Shown here: one piece after another, positions 50,021 to 58,867 of the stretch
Position numbering within the stretch: the first letter of the stretch is position 1
How the letters are laid out: each line of letters starts with the position of its first letter
DNA from: Firmicutes bacterium TM09-10
GTDB lineage: Bacteria; Bacillota; Clostridia; Lachnospirales; Lachnospiraceae
Reading direction: 5' to 3'
Length of the DNA stretch: 64,000 nucleotides
Assembly: GCA_003481005.1 (NCBI GenBank)
Contig: QUKC01000017.1
Location: forward strand, 1 to 64,000
Notes under the pieces: model-generated
The model's database searches: none
What the model saw: the letters and a program-made list of their open reading frames with translations, nothing else
What the model was told of the DNA's origin: nothing
Position numbers and translations under genes: made by a program

Positions 50021-52675
50021 TTATTGAGCATCCCTTAATTGCTCTACAACACTGCATTTCGCTGCGTTGTCATACATCATGCAGGGGATCAGCCACCCCA
50101 GCAGAAGAAATACCGGAATTGTCAGCAGGACAGGCAGAATGGTGAATCGATACTCAAAGAACCAGAACATACTTCCCAGCATTTTTCCTGCAAGAGGTCC
50201 CACCGCCAGCGACAGAATAAAGGCCGCCGATACGGAGGACATTGCGTAAAACAATCCCTCGTAGATCAGCATGGTTTTGAGCTGCCGGTTCGTCATTCCT
50301 ACAGCCTGAAGCACAGCAAATTCACGGCGGCGGGAAAGAATACTGGTCATCATGGCGTTGAAGAAATTTAAGAGTCCCACCAGCCCGATGATAGCACAGA
50401 GGATACCACCTACCAGAAGGAACATCTGCCGGAACTGAGCAAACTCAGAGCGAGCCGTGGCCTTGCTTTCATACATCAAGGGTGAAAACTCACCGGCAGT
50501 GAGCTTCGATAGATATTGCTCTGCTTCGGCCTCGTCTGCGTCGTCTGCTGTGTCGAACAGGTAGAGCATCGGAATGGCCGCACCGCCGCTGTCCCTCTGT
50601 GCGGTATCCACAGACAAAACTGTCTCATATCCAATACCGCCATAACGATAACTCATGGAATACGGAAGCTCTACCAAGGCGCAGACCGTGTACTCTACAT
50701 CTCTGGCTCCATACAGTTTTTCCTGAAAGTACTCCTCCGGTGTATCTTCGGTGCGGAGTTCCCCGGTGCGGCTGTCGATATATTTCACATCGTCCGCATA
50801 GGTGGCGGTGATCGTGTCTCCCACCTTGGGGTAGTATTCAGGATTGGGCAGATTACCGTAGTCATCTAAGGAAACCGCAATGGCAATAGCGTTATTGTTT
50901 GGCTCCAGCATAGGAGAAATATCTCCGTCGAACACTTGCAGCTTGTCAAACAGGCTGTTATCCAGAGCCTCGATTCTGGTATCTCCCATCACCATATCGC
51001 CCCGGTGCTCCATGCGGCTCATATGGCTGTCCAACTGCTCAGCACTTTCGTACCTTGCATAGTCCTGCCGCAGAGCATCCTCCGTCATCCAAAGATATAC
51101 GGGTTTTCGCACAGCATATCCCGTGCCGGAAAGACTGGACTTTGTGTTTGCTGCGATCTCTTCGATCTGTTCCGGCGTGATGAATTCATCTGCCGGGTTG
51201 TAACGGAAATAGTCGGGCGTGCTGACGATAAAATCGGCGCAGGTCATGAAGGATACATACTTCTCCATGCTGAAGCCGCCCACAAAGGCACACAGTGCAT
51301 TGAACAGCGTCACCGACAGTGCCAGAGACACCACCACCAGCACCGTCTTTTTTTTGTTTCGTCCCAGATTGGCAAAGGCCATCTGATGGAGCTTCGCTCC
51401 CCGGGTGCTGCGCTGTTTTTTCTTGGTCTGCATCGCATCTGTATATTTGGTAGCCTCCACCGGAGAAACCCTGGCTGCCATTTTCCCGGGCTTGGAGCAG
51501 GACAAAAGCACCGTCAGCAGGGCAAACAGCACGGAGCCAACAAAGATCACAGGCGAAGTGCTGATGGTGGTGATGCCTGCATCCAACTGGGTGGAGCGCA
51601 AGACAACAGGCACCAGAACAGCGCCAATGCCATAGCCCAACAGCAGCCCTGCCGGAATGCCGATCAGACAAAGCAGAAGTGCCTGCTGGCGAATGATGCG
51701 TTTGAGCTGCCGGGGCGTTGTGCCAATGGTTTTCAGAAGCCCGTAAAACCGGATATCCCCCGCAACAGAGATCTGGAAAATGTTATAGATGATAAGATAC
51801 CCGGTGAAAATCACCAGCAGCAAAAAAGCTGCTATGGCGATCACAAGTTCCGGATCGAGCTGCGACTCCAACTGGGATGAGGTATATCCCCAGTTGACGC
51901 CGATCCGGACGCTGTTGGGATCGGTATAGCTGTCCCATGTGTAGCCGAGATCGGTATCCACCTGCTCCATCTGCCCTTGAATGTTTGTACTGGAAGCCAT
52001 CATGACATTCAGGTCAGTGCGGAAGGGCTGTAAACCTGTTTTCACTGCCTGCGCTTCGATATCATCTGCGTAATCACGGCTGATGTTGATGTAATGAACA
52101 GGCATTAGTTCATCATAGTCCCAATAGCCCACCAGCGTAAAGGTATCTGTTACAGTAAAGGCGGTTTGATCCTTGTCCGTGATGGAATAGGAAATCGTGA
52201 CCTCTGCGCCCAGTTCCGGCGTCACGCCAAGCAGCTGCAACGCTGCCGTATCCATGGTCACCTCTTTGCCGCTTTCGGGCATCCGTCCGGTAGTAGGGGT
52301 GGCATAGCTCCATTTGGTGCAGTTGGCATCCATGTAGCTGATCTCTGCCGGCGTTTTGGAAAAGACACCATCCGCAGTGATGCCGATCACCTTCCGTGCC
52401 CCCGCAGACTTTACCTTCGGGTGGGCGGCGATACGTTCCGCCTGCTCGGGGGAAACATCCTTAAAGGTGCCGTGTGCATAGCCGCCTACCTGCCGAAACT
52501 GGTAGGTTTCATAGCTGGCGTTCAACGACAAGACAATGGTGAACATGGACGTAAATAGCAGCGTTGTTAGCGCAATGGCAAAAATGGCGATCAGATTGCG
52601 GCGGCGGTTCGCATAAAGAGATTTTAAGCTGAGCTTCCGAATACATTTTCTGTTTTTGACATTCATCGTAGCCAC
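50021..52675 (-). CDS. FtsX-like ABC transporter permease
   Basis: 884 aa. Membrane helix near 27-50, large extracellular domain, three-helix FtsX core (about 270-400), second helix near 440-470, second extracellular domain and second FtsX core (about 745-870: FNAMMTSILSRRREFAVLQAVGMTNRQLKTML). Functions with the ATPase 6 bases upstream. Architecture resembles permeases of antimicrobial-peptide-response systems controlled by adjacent two-component systems; substrate unproven. Confidence 0.92.
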   Translation of the reverse strand: MATMNVKNRKCIRKLSLKSLYANRRRNLIAIFAIALTTLLFTSMFTIVLSLNASYETYQFRQVGGYAHGTFKDVSPEQAERIAAHPKVKSAGARKVIGITADGVFSKTPAEISYMDANCTKWSYATPTTGRMPESGKEVTMDTAALQLLGVTPELGAEVTISYSITDKDQTAFTVTDTFTLVGYWDYDELMPVHYINISRDYADDIEAQAVKTGLQPFRTDLNVMMASSTNIQGQMEQVDTDLGYTWDSYTDPNSVRIGVNWGYTSSQLESQLDPELVIAIAAFLLLVIFTGYLIIYNIFQISVAGDIRFYGLLKTIGTTPRQLKRIIRQQALLLCLIGIPAGLLLGYGIGAVLVPVVLRSTQLDAGITTISTSPVIFVGSVLFALLTVLLSCSKPGKMAARVSPVEATKYTDAMQTKKKQRSTRGAKLHQMAFANLGRNKKKTVLVVVSLALSVTLFNALCAFVGGFSMEKYVSFMTCADFIVSTPDYFRYNPADEFITPEQIEEIAANTKSSLSGTGYAVRKPVYLWMTEDALRQDYARYESAEQLDSHMSRMEHRGDMVMGDTRIEALDNSLFDKLQVFDGDISPMLEPNNNAIAIAVSLDDYGNLPNPEYYPKVGDTITATYADDVKYIDSRTGELRTEDTPEEYFQEKLYGARDVEYTVCALVELPYSMSYRYGGIGYETVLSVDTAQRDSGGAAIPMLYLFDTADDADEAEAEQYLSKLTAGEFSPLMYESKATARSEFAQFRQMFLLVGGILCAIIGLVGLLNFFNAMMTSILSRRREFAVLQAVGMTNRQLKTMLIYEGLFYAMSSVSAAFILSLAVGPLAGKMLGSMFWFFEYRFTILPVLLTIPVFLLLGWLIPCMMYDNAAKCSVVEQLRDAQ

Positions 52676-52681
52676 CTCCCG

Positions 52682-53353
52682 TTAGTTCTGGGAGACGATC
52701 CGACCATCTTCGATACGGATAATGCGGTCTGCCATCTGCGCAATTTCTTCGTTGTGAGTGATCATTACGATTGTCTGGGCGAACTTTTGACTGGTGACTT
52801 TCAAAAGGCTCAATACATCCTGGCTGGTTTTGGAATCCAGATTGCCGGTGGGTTCATCTGCCAGAATGATAGCGGGTGCTGCCGCCAGCGCACGGGCAAT
52901 GGCTACTCGCTGCTGTTGACCGCCTGAGAGCTGATTGGGCAGCGCATCCAGACGATCATCCAGCCCAAGTGTCTGTACAATCTGCTGTACGAAATCCTTG
53001 TTGACCTTGCCACCGTCCAGCTCAATGGGTAGAACGATATTTTCATACACATTCAGCACCGGAACAAGATTATATGCTTGGAACACAAAGCCGATTTTCC
53101 TGCGGCGGAAGATGGTCAGCGCTTCCTCCTTCAGGGAGAAAATATCCTGTCCGTCCACCATGACCGTGCCACTTGTAGGGCGATCCAGCCCGCCCAGCAT
53201 GTGCAGCAGCGTGGATTTGCCGGAGCCGGATGTGCCGACAATTGCAACAAATTCGCCCTTCTTTACACTTAAATCAACTCCATCCAACGCATGAACTGCG
53301 TTATTGCCGGAGCCATAAATCTTTTTCAGGTCTTTTGCCTGTAAAACATCCAT
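52682..53353 (-). CDS. ABC transporter ATP-binding protein
   Basis: 223 aa from ATG 53353 (GGAGGT site 9 bases upstream; the longer open frame would span a terminator-like hairpin). Walker [10 protein letters not shown], signature LSGGQQQR, Walker [14 protein letters not shown]-loop ITHN. MacB-type partner of the permease. Confidence 0.95.
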   Translation of the reverse strand: MDVLQAKDLKKIYGSGNNAVHALDGVDLSVKKGEFVAIVGTSGSGKSTLLHMLGGLDRPTSGTVMVDGQDIFSLKEEALTIFRRRKIGFVFQAYNLVPVLNVYENIVLPIELDGGKVNKDFVQQIVQTLGLDDRLDALPNQLSGGQQQRVAIARALAAAPAIILADEPTGNLDSKTSQDVLSLLKVTSQKFAQTIVMITHNEEIAQMADRIIRIEDGRIVSQN

Positions 53354-53370
53354 AAATGAGTACCTCCATG

Positions 53371-53417
53371 AAAAAATCTGTATGTATGAAAGGAAATCAT
53401 CCTTTGATACATACAGA
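53371..53417 (-). terminator. Terminator-like hairpin just upstream of the ABC ATPase: possible attenuator
   Basis: On the minus strand TCTGTATGTAT-C-AAAGGA pairs with TCCTTT-C-ATACATACAGA around a 5-base loop (one mismatch), directly followed by TTTTTT and then the ATPase ribosome site. It lies in the 135-base gap after the kinase gene. The layout allows read-through to be controlled, or it ends the regulator transcript with a separate promoter hidden inside. Confidence 0.6.
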
Positions 53418-53488
53418 TTATCGCATAGGAATCTTTCCACATTCTTTCCGGCGGAAAATGAAATCTAACAGTTTTGATAGAATTGTTG

Positions 53489-54388
53489 TTATTTCGGCAG
53501 AAATATGGAAAACGTACTTCCTTTTCCCGGAACGGAAGCAATCTTGATATAACCTCCCTCGCCGGATATGATCTGTCGGGCAAGGTATAAGCCGATGCCG
53601 ACCCCTTCCTGCTCCTGAACCGCCTTTGAGCGGTAAAAGCGAGCAAATATCTTCGCTTGCTCAGTTTCCGGTATGCCTGAACCGGTATCCGATATATCGA
53701 TCCTTGCAAACATTTCGTAACTTACGGCAGAAATCCTGATTGTGCCATGCTCTGTATATTTGATGGCATTGTCTACGATATTCGCCAGCGCTTCCGCTGT
53801 CCATTTGAAGTCGAATACAGCAAAAGCATCGGTATCCTGCAGTCGCAAAGACAATCCTTTTTCAGAAGCCTTGGCGGCATATTGTTCTACTACGCTTTCA
53901 AGCAGCGGCTGTAGCGCTGCTTGCTGAGGGGTGAGTGAAATGATCCCATTTTCCAGTCTGGAAAGCTTTACGAGAGAATCGATCAAAAATCGCAGCTTTT
54001 CCGATTGTTTGTACAGCGCCTCCACATTTGCCTTCGCCGATGCAGGCAGAGTTTCCTCCTTCAGAAGCTCGCTGTATAACAGCAGGTTTGCAATCGGCGT
54101 TTTTGTCTGGTGCGAGATGTCCGCAATCAAGGTTTTGATTTTGTCTTTTTCCTGCGCTACATTTCGAGAAGATGCTTCTGCTGCGGAAAGATAGTGTGCA
54201 AACTTTGTTTCCAAAGCAGACAGCCGGCTTTCGTCAAAATTGGTTTCAGAAAAGGAGCCGGTCATGGCAGCGTCCAGCATCCTTTCGATTTCTTCCATCG
54301 TTTTTCTGGTCTTTCTCCGCTCCCATAACACAATAGCTGCCGCCGCCAGAAAACACAGCAGTATGATCACAATACCGGTTTTATTCAT
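53489..54388 (-). CDS. Sensor histidine kinase of the element
   Basis: 299 aa. One N-terminal membrane helix (about 5-22) and almost no extracellular loop, so it may sense through the transporter. HisKA with IADISHQTKTPIANLLLY, HATPase with NIVDNAIKYTEHG, DTGSGIP, GVGIGLYLA. Overlaps its response regulator by 8 bases. Confidence 0.93.
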   Translation of the reverse strand: MNKTGIVIILLCFLAAAAIVLWERRKTRKTMEEIERMLDAAMTGSFSETNFDESRLSALETKFAHYLSAAEASSRNVAQEKDKIKTLIADISHQTKTPIANLLLYSELLKEETLPASAKANVEALYKQSEKLRFLIDSLVKLSRLENGIISLTPQQAALQPLLESVVEQYAAKASEKGLSLRLQDTDAFAVFDFKWTAEALANIVDNAIKYTEHGTIRISAVSYEMFARIDISDTGSGIPETEQAKIFARFYRSKAVQEQEGVGIGLYLARQIISGEGGYIKIASVPGKGSTFSIFLPK

Positions 54389-55058
54389 CTTTTGTCACCC
54401 AGCTATAACCGATTCCATAGACGGTTTTAATGTATTTCTGTGCACCAAGCTTATCCCTCAGACGCTTGATCGTAACAGACAAAGCATTTTTATCCACATA
54501 TTCTGCGCCATCTGTCCAGATCCGGTCGACAAGGTCTCCACGGGTCATGGTTCGACCACGATTTTCAACAAGCAGACGCAGTAATTTTTGTTCTGTTTTG
54601 CTCAATTCCACTTTTGAATCTCCCACATAAAAGGTCATAGCCTCAAAGTCAAAGTGAAATAGATCCATATGGAACGGCGCATTTTTATGGTTTGACGCTT
54701 GCTTTCGCAGTTGGGTATTCACCCTTGCCCGCAAAACCGAAAGAGAAAAGGGCTTGGTAATGTAATCATCAGCGCCCCTCTCCAGTCCGTCTACGATGTC
54801 CAGATCGGTGTCATTGGCAGTCAGCAGAATAACAGGAATATAGGGTGTGTTTTCCTTGACCTCCCGGAGCAGCTCGAGCCCGCTGCCATCCGGCAGATTG
54901 ATATCCAGCAGGATCAGGGATACACTCCCGCAAAGCAATTGTTCTCTTGCCGCTTTTAGATCATGGCAGGATATAATCTGACGGCCATCTGCTTTCAGCG
55001 CTTTGCATAAGCCTTGATTCAAACCGATATCATCTTCAATAATCAATAATTGTTCCAT
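54381..55058 (-). CDS. OmpR family response regulator of the element
   Basis: 225 aa from ATG 55058 (GGAGTG site). Receiver LLIIEDDIGLN, LILLDINLPDG, ITKPFS; winged helix GDLVDRIWTDGAEYVDKNALSVTIKRLRDKLG. Sixteen bases after the sigma-like gene. Confidence 0.94.
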   Translation of the reverse strand: MEQLLIIEDDIGLNQGLCKALKADGRQIISCHDLKAAREQLLCGSVSLILLDINLPDGSGLELLREVKENTPYIPVILLTANDTDLDIVDGLERGADDYITKPFSLSVLRARVNTQLRKQASNHKNAPFHMDLFHFDFEAMTFYVGDSKVELSKTEQKLLRLLVENRGRTMTRGDLVDRIWTDGAEYVDKNALSVTIKRLRDKLGAQKYIKTVYGIGYSWVTKDE

Positions 55059-55074
55059 GTATCTCACTCCTTCG

Positions 55075-56247
55075 TTATTCAAATGCCACCATCGTTTCCT
55101 TGGGCAATTTTTCGTTCTCACAGTTCAGAAGATAGGCTACGGCCTTGTTCGCAAAGCGGTTGGTTTTTATCGTATCCCAATCGGCAAGGCGAATAATCTC
55201 TGCCGTACCATTCTCAAAATCAAATGAAATCTCGCCCCATTCGCCGTCGCAGTCTGCCTGATATTCGTAGATTGCGGCGGCGATTTTCTTTTTTCGCTTG
55301 ATCTTGGATTTCTGTTTTAGCCGGACTGCATGGATTGCGCCCTCGGCAACCAACAATTCCGTCAACTTGTCCACTGCTTTTCGGTAGGCTCGTTCTGCAC
55401 CGCTGGCTGTACTGCCCTCAAACATAACCGCCAGTTCTTCAAAGGTGGGGCGGTTCTTCCATGAGCCAACTCGCCCACAGGTCATGCAAATTGCTAACCG
55501 TTTTTCGAGCAAGGTCTGTTCCCGGTAATTCAGTTTCTCAAATGCCCGCTGCACCTTTTCTGCCTGTATGCCGTTCCAGAGGATATCGGTATAGTTCCAG
55601 CTATCGTCAAGGGCTACATCCTCGCCTGTTTCTTCGCCGTCCTCGTCTGTGACATAGAAAGGCTGCTGATTGCGGATTCCACGGACAACTTTCAGATATT
55701 CTTCCGCAAGGGCAAGATCGCAGTTGTATTTCTTGGAAAATTCGTTGACCGCATCCTTGGTATTGTGGTACAGCCAAGCCATTGACCGCACCATTTTGTA
55801 ATTGGTCAGAGAGGACACCGACCATTTTTCTTCGCCCATGCGAAAACGGAGCATAGCATCCCGGATGAACGGGAAAATGTATGTAGCATACTCTGCACCC
55901 TTGGCAAGGTCATAGTCCATCAGCTTTTGGAGCATTTGCTCCCGGCAGGAGAGCTTTATATCTATAAATCGGTCTGTGTCATACAGATCGCCGCCATCCA
56001 CACCGAGAAAGTCTTTGATGCGCTTGTTAAGCTGCGGCTCGTAGTGGTGTAGGAAGAATGAGAAATATATCAAATTCTTTTCCTGCAAGGCAGACAGGAT
56101 ATATTCGTTCAGATTGCCCACCGCTGGAGGCTCCGGTTCCAGTTGAAAGATGCGCTCTGCCGCATAAGGAATGATGCCGTCACCGTGCGGATTGACAGCG
56201 TGTTTTGGTATGTATCCGGTCATGTCCCATGAAAAATCACTCAGCAT
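55075..56247 (-). CDS. Sigma-70-like regulatory protein of mobile element
   Basis: 390 aa, GGGAGGTG site. The central part (LTNYKMVRSMAWLYHNTKDAVNEF) and the region near 225-300 (FEKLNYREQTLLEKRLAICMTCGR, PTFEELAVMFEGSTASGAERAYRKAVDKL) resemble sigma regions 2-4 or an extended HTH protein. Basic stretch KQKSKIKRKKK near 310. Such proteins recur in Firmicute mobilizable elements; promoter specificity is unknown. Could instead be a non-sigma HTH regulator. Confidence 0.6.
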   Translation of the reverse strand: MLSDFSWDMTGYIPKHAVNPHGDGIIPYAAERIFQLEPEPPAVGNLNEYILSALQEKNLIYFSFFLHHYEPQLNKRIKDFLGVDGGDLYDTDRFIDIKLSCREQMLQKLMDYDLAKGAEYATYIFPFIRDAMLRFRMGEEKWSVSSLTNYKMVRSMAWLYHNTKDAVNEFSKKYNCDLALAEEYLKVVRGIRNQQPFYVTDEDGEETGEDVALDDSWNYTDILWNGIQAEKVQRAFEKLNYREQTLLEKRLAICMTCGRVGSWKNRPTFEELAVMFEGSTASGAERAYRKAVDKLTELLVAEGAIHAVRLKQKSKIKRKKKIAAAIYEYQADCDGEWGEISFDFENGTAEIIRLADWDTIKTNRFANKAVAYLLNCENEKLPKETMVAFE

Positions 56248-56281
56248 AGCGCACCTCCCTTCTCATTTCTATAAGAATCCC

Positions 56282-56908
56282 TTAAGACATTCTTTCATAA
56301 AAAGCATGAAGTATTTCTGCCAATTCCTGCGGTGATTCAATATTAACTTCATGTCCGGCACCAATAATCGTTTTTAATTCCACGTTCTTAAGCAATTCTG
56401 CCAATTCAATAGAAGCATTTTTATTCGCAGTATCTTTCTCGCCATATAACAATAGTGTAGGGCATGATATTTTGTGCAGAGAGTTGTTAAAGTCCAACTC
56501 CATCATGGTTTCGCATAGAAGTAAGAAATCAGCTTTTCTAAATCCCATTTGTTGAAACATGGATTTAGGCATAAATCTAAAGAGAAGATTTTGAAATTTC
56601 AGAAGCTTCTTGGGCATTTTATATTGTGTGGCGATAAGCACCAAGGAGCGAACTTTTTTCGGATATTGTATAGCATAGTTCAGAGCTAATACGCCCCCAA
56701 GCGATAAACCGCACAAATCAATAGGCTCATCATATTGATTGCAGTAATCTGAAAATGCAGCATATAGATTATCATAGGTCACTTCTTTGCTATGAACTAA
56801 ATCAGGAAGATTCGGACACAAGCTGTAATCAGTAGTTTGCAAAATATCTATTGTTTTTGTCCAACTGTCAGATGTTTGTCCTAATCCATGCACATATATT
56901 TGTTTCAT
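56282..56908 (-). CDS. Alpha/beta hydrolase
   Basis: 208 aa. Oxyanion/N-term VHGLGQTSDSW, nucleophile elbow LCGLSLGGVLAL, acid in LLYGEKDTANK, His in IGAGHEVNIESPQELAE. Esterase or lactonase-like; substrate unknown. Markedly AT-richer than its neighbours, indicating recent acquisition as cargo. GGGGGA ribosome site. Confidence 0.88.
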   Translation of the reverse strand: MKQIYVHGLGQTSDSWTKTIDILQTTDYSLCPNLPDLVHSKEVTYDNLYAAFSDYCNQYDEPIDLCGLSLGGVLALNYAIQYPKKVRSLVLIATQYKMPKKLLKFQNLLFRFMPKSMFQQMGFRKADFLLLCETMMELDFNNSLHKISCPTLLLYGEKDTANKNASIELAELLKNVELKTIIGAGHEVNIESPQELAEILHAFYERMS

Positions 56909-56920
56909 ATTGTTCCCCCA

Positions 56921-58024
56921 CTAAATATGTATCTTAGCTTCTGCAAGCAAAGCAGCCTGTTCCATTTCTTTTTCATAAGCTCCTTTGGCATAAGCAACAT
57001 CACTTTTTGCCCGGAGTTCTTTATCTTTTGCCAGTTTCTTCATGACCTCCGCAAGGTCAGCGTCCAGAGTACCACGCTTTACATAGCGATTTATGGTGTT
57101 CAGCCTCTTTTCATATATCTGGATAATCGGATGATCGTCTGCAAGCTCTCGCTGTTCTCTGCCTTTTAGATTGCCGATTTGCCGGCAAGTGCGGTGCAGC
57201 TTGTCCCCCGGTGCATAGCCGCCGCAGTATTTGGTGTGCCTTGCGTTGGTGGTGAGGAACCACTTGCCGCAGATTTTGCATTTTTTCGGGGCATGACCAA
57301 CACATAAGCCCTCAAAAAGATCAGACCGGAACATCCCTACAAAGGATACATAGTGCATCCGCTTGACCAGCTTCGCAACTTTTTCGCCGGGACGGATGAC
57401 GGATACATACTGAACGGAATTGTTCAGGGTAGACATCCAGGCATTGCCTTCCGTGATGGAAAACTCCGGCGGGAAATAGCTGCCGAACATTTTTGCAAAA
57501 CCCTCTGCGGTGCGGTCTGCTTCGTTGCCGTCTGTTTTTTCTGCAAAATCAAGCATGGCCGTTTGGTATTCCCCAAGGGAGTATGCCAGATGCCCGAAAA
57601 CTGCGGTATAGCGTTGGAGCATCATCGCATCGGTAAAGTTCTGGATTTCTTCAAATTGCAAAGAATTGGTTGCGGCTTTTATGGCAAACTCCACATATTT
57701 CAGCGCATTGTCCACAGTAAAGACTTTTTCAATCCGTTCTCTGTGCTTTGAGATATTCATATAGGAGAACGGCGGTGTTTGACTGAGAATATCGAGCATC
57801 GTCAGAGCAGCTTCCTTTGCAATAGGACAGAGTGCAGAAGCATCCTGTCCGGCGTTTAATATTCCAAGCAGCAGATTGATTTTCTCGCATTGCTCGTTTA
57901 TTTTTGCAATGGTATTCACAGGAACATTCAGTGCATCACAGGCAAGCGTACCGACAGGAAATGCTTTGCTCTCATATATGACCGTATCCTGCCAGAAATC
58001 CAATGTCATCAATTCTTGATTCAT
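56921..58024 (-). CDS. DUF6076-like zinc-ribbon protein
   Basis: 367 aa from ATG 58024 (AGGAGG site; a start 9 codons upstream would include it). N-terminal helical region, then a zinc-binding segment CKICGKWFLTTNARHTKYCGG (C-x2-C ... H-x3-C, about 257-276) followed by basic helices (RQIGNLKGREQRELADDHP). Common in mobilizable elements next to sigma-like genes; likely a DNA- or RNA-binding regulator. First gene of the long minus-strand block. Confidence 0.7.
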   Translation of the reverse strand: MNQELMTLDFWQDTVIYESKAFPVGTLACDALNVPVNTIAKINEQCEKINLLLGILNAGQDASALCPIAKEAALTMLDILSQTPPFSYMNISKHRERIEKVFTVDNALKYVEFAIKAATNSLQFEEIQNFTDAMMLQRYTAVFGHLAYSLGEYQTAMLDFAEKTDGNEADRTAEGFAKMFGSYFPPEFSITEGNAWMSTLNNSVQYVSVIRPGEKVAKLVKRMHYVSFVGMFRSDLFEGLCVGHAPKKCKICGKWFLTTNARHTKYCGGYAPGDKLHRTCRQIGNLKGREQRELADDHPIIQIYEKRLNTINRYVKRGTLDADLAEVMKKLAKDKELRAKSDVAYAKGAYEKEMEQAALLAEAKIHI

Positions 58025-58038
58025 GCTTGCCCTCCTGT

Positions 58039-58211
58039 CCTGTTTTTTCATTTTTCTAATTATATCATGTAAATGTGAAGAAATCTACGTCCTCAGATAA
58101 GTTGTCCTGTTTTTTGAAACAGGATTGTCCTGTCATTAGCCTGTTTTTTGAAAAATCCGTCATAACCATAATAGAAGGAGCGAAGCACCTGCCAATCACG
58201 GCGGGTGCTTC
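58039..58211. repeat. CCTGTTTTTTGA repeats and hairpin between divergent genes
   Basis: CCTGTTTTTTGAAA at 58106-58119 and 58140-58153 (period 34), a shorter copy CCTGTTTTTTCA at 58039, the palindrome ACAGGA-TTG-TCCTGT at 58118-58132, and a stem GAAGCACC (58182-58189)/GGTGCTTC (58204-58211) before the primase. Possible operator or replication origin iterons. Confidence 0.55.
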
Positions 58212-58246
58212 GTGCTTTCCAGAATATTATGAACGGAGGGTTTTCT

Positions 58247-58867
58247 ATGACAATCTATGAAACCATCAAGGCGGCAATCAGCGTCAAGCAAGCCGCCGAA
58301 CATTACGGGCTGAAAGTGAGCCACAACGGCATGGCTTGCTGCCCGTTCCACAACGACAGGCATCCGAGCTTGAAGCTGAATGAGGACTATTTTTTCTGCT
58401 TCGGCTGCGGAGCCAAAGGGGATGTGATCGACCTTGTGGCAAGGCTGTTCAATCTGAGCAGTTATGAAGCAGCGCAAAAGCTGGCTTTGGACTTCGGGCT
58501 TGACCCGAAACCGCCCACTGCCGCAGCTATGGTCAAGCCGAAGCGTCCCTATATCCGTCAGTTCCGGGAGGATGAAATGCTGTGCTTCCGGGTGCTGACG
58601 GATTATTTGCATCTGTTGGAAGATTGGAAAGTGCGCTATGCTCCCAAGACACCGGAAGATGCTCTGGATGACCGTTTTGTGGAAGCCTGCCAGATGCACT
58701 GCCATATCGAATATATGGCAGATGTGCTGACGGTGGGTGATCTGGAAGAACGGGTGGCATTGGTGGACAAGCTGATGCAGGACGGCAAAATTGCTTTTCT
58801 GCAAGAGTATACCGCACGAAAGAAAAAGGAGGTGGCGCACCATGGCGAAGAACCGGAAAACGCCTGA
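58247..58867 (+). CDS. CHC2 zinc-finger DNA primase-like protein
   Basis: 206 aa from ATG 58247 (GGAGGG site). Zinc finger ACCPFHNDRHPSLKL ... FFCFGCGAKGDVIDLVA (CHC2). The toprim domain is missing, so it provides only the zinc-finger part and a C-terminal helical region. Overlaps the helicase start by 26 bases. Element replication. Confidence 0.9.
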   Translation: MTIYETIKAAISVKQAAEHYGLKVSHNGMACCPFHNDRHPSLKLNEDYFFCFGCGAKGDVIDLVARLFNLSSYEAAQKLALDFGLDPKPPTAAAMVKPKRPYIRQFREDEMLCFRVLTDYLHLLEDWKVRYAPKTPEDALDDRFVEACQMHCHIEYMADVLTVGDLEERVALVDKLMQDGKIAFLQEYTARKKKEVAHHGEEPENA

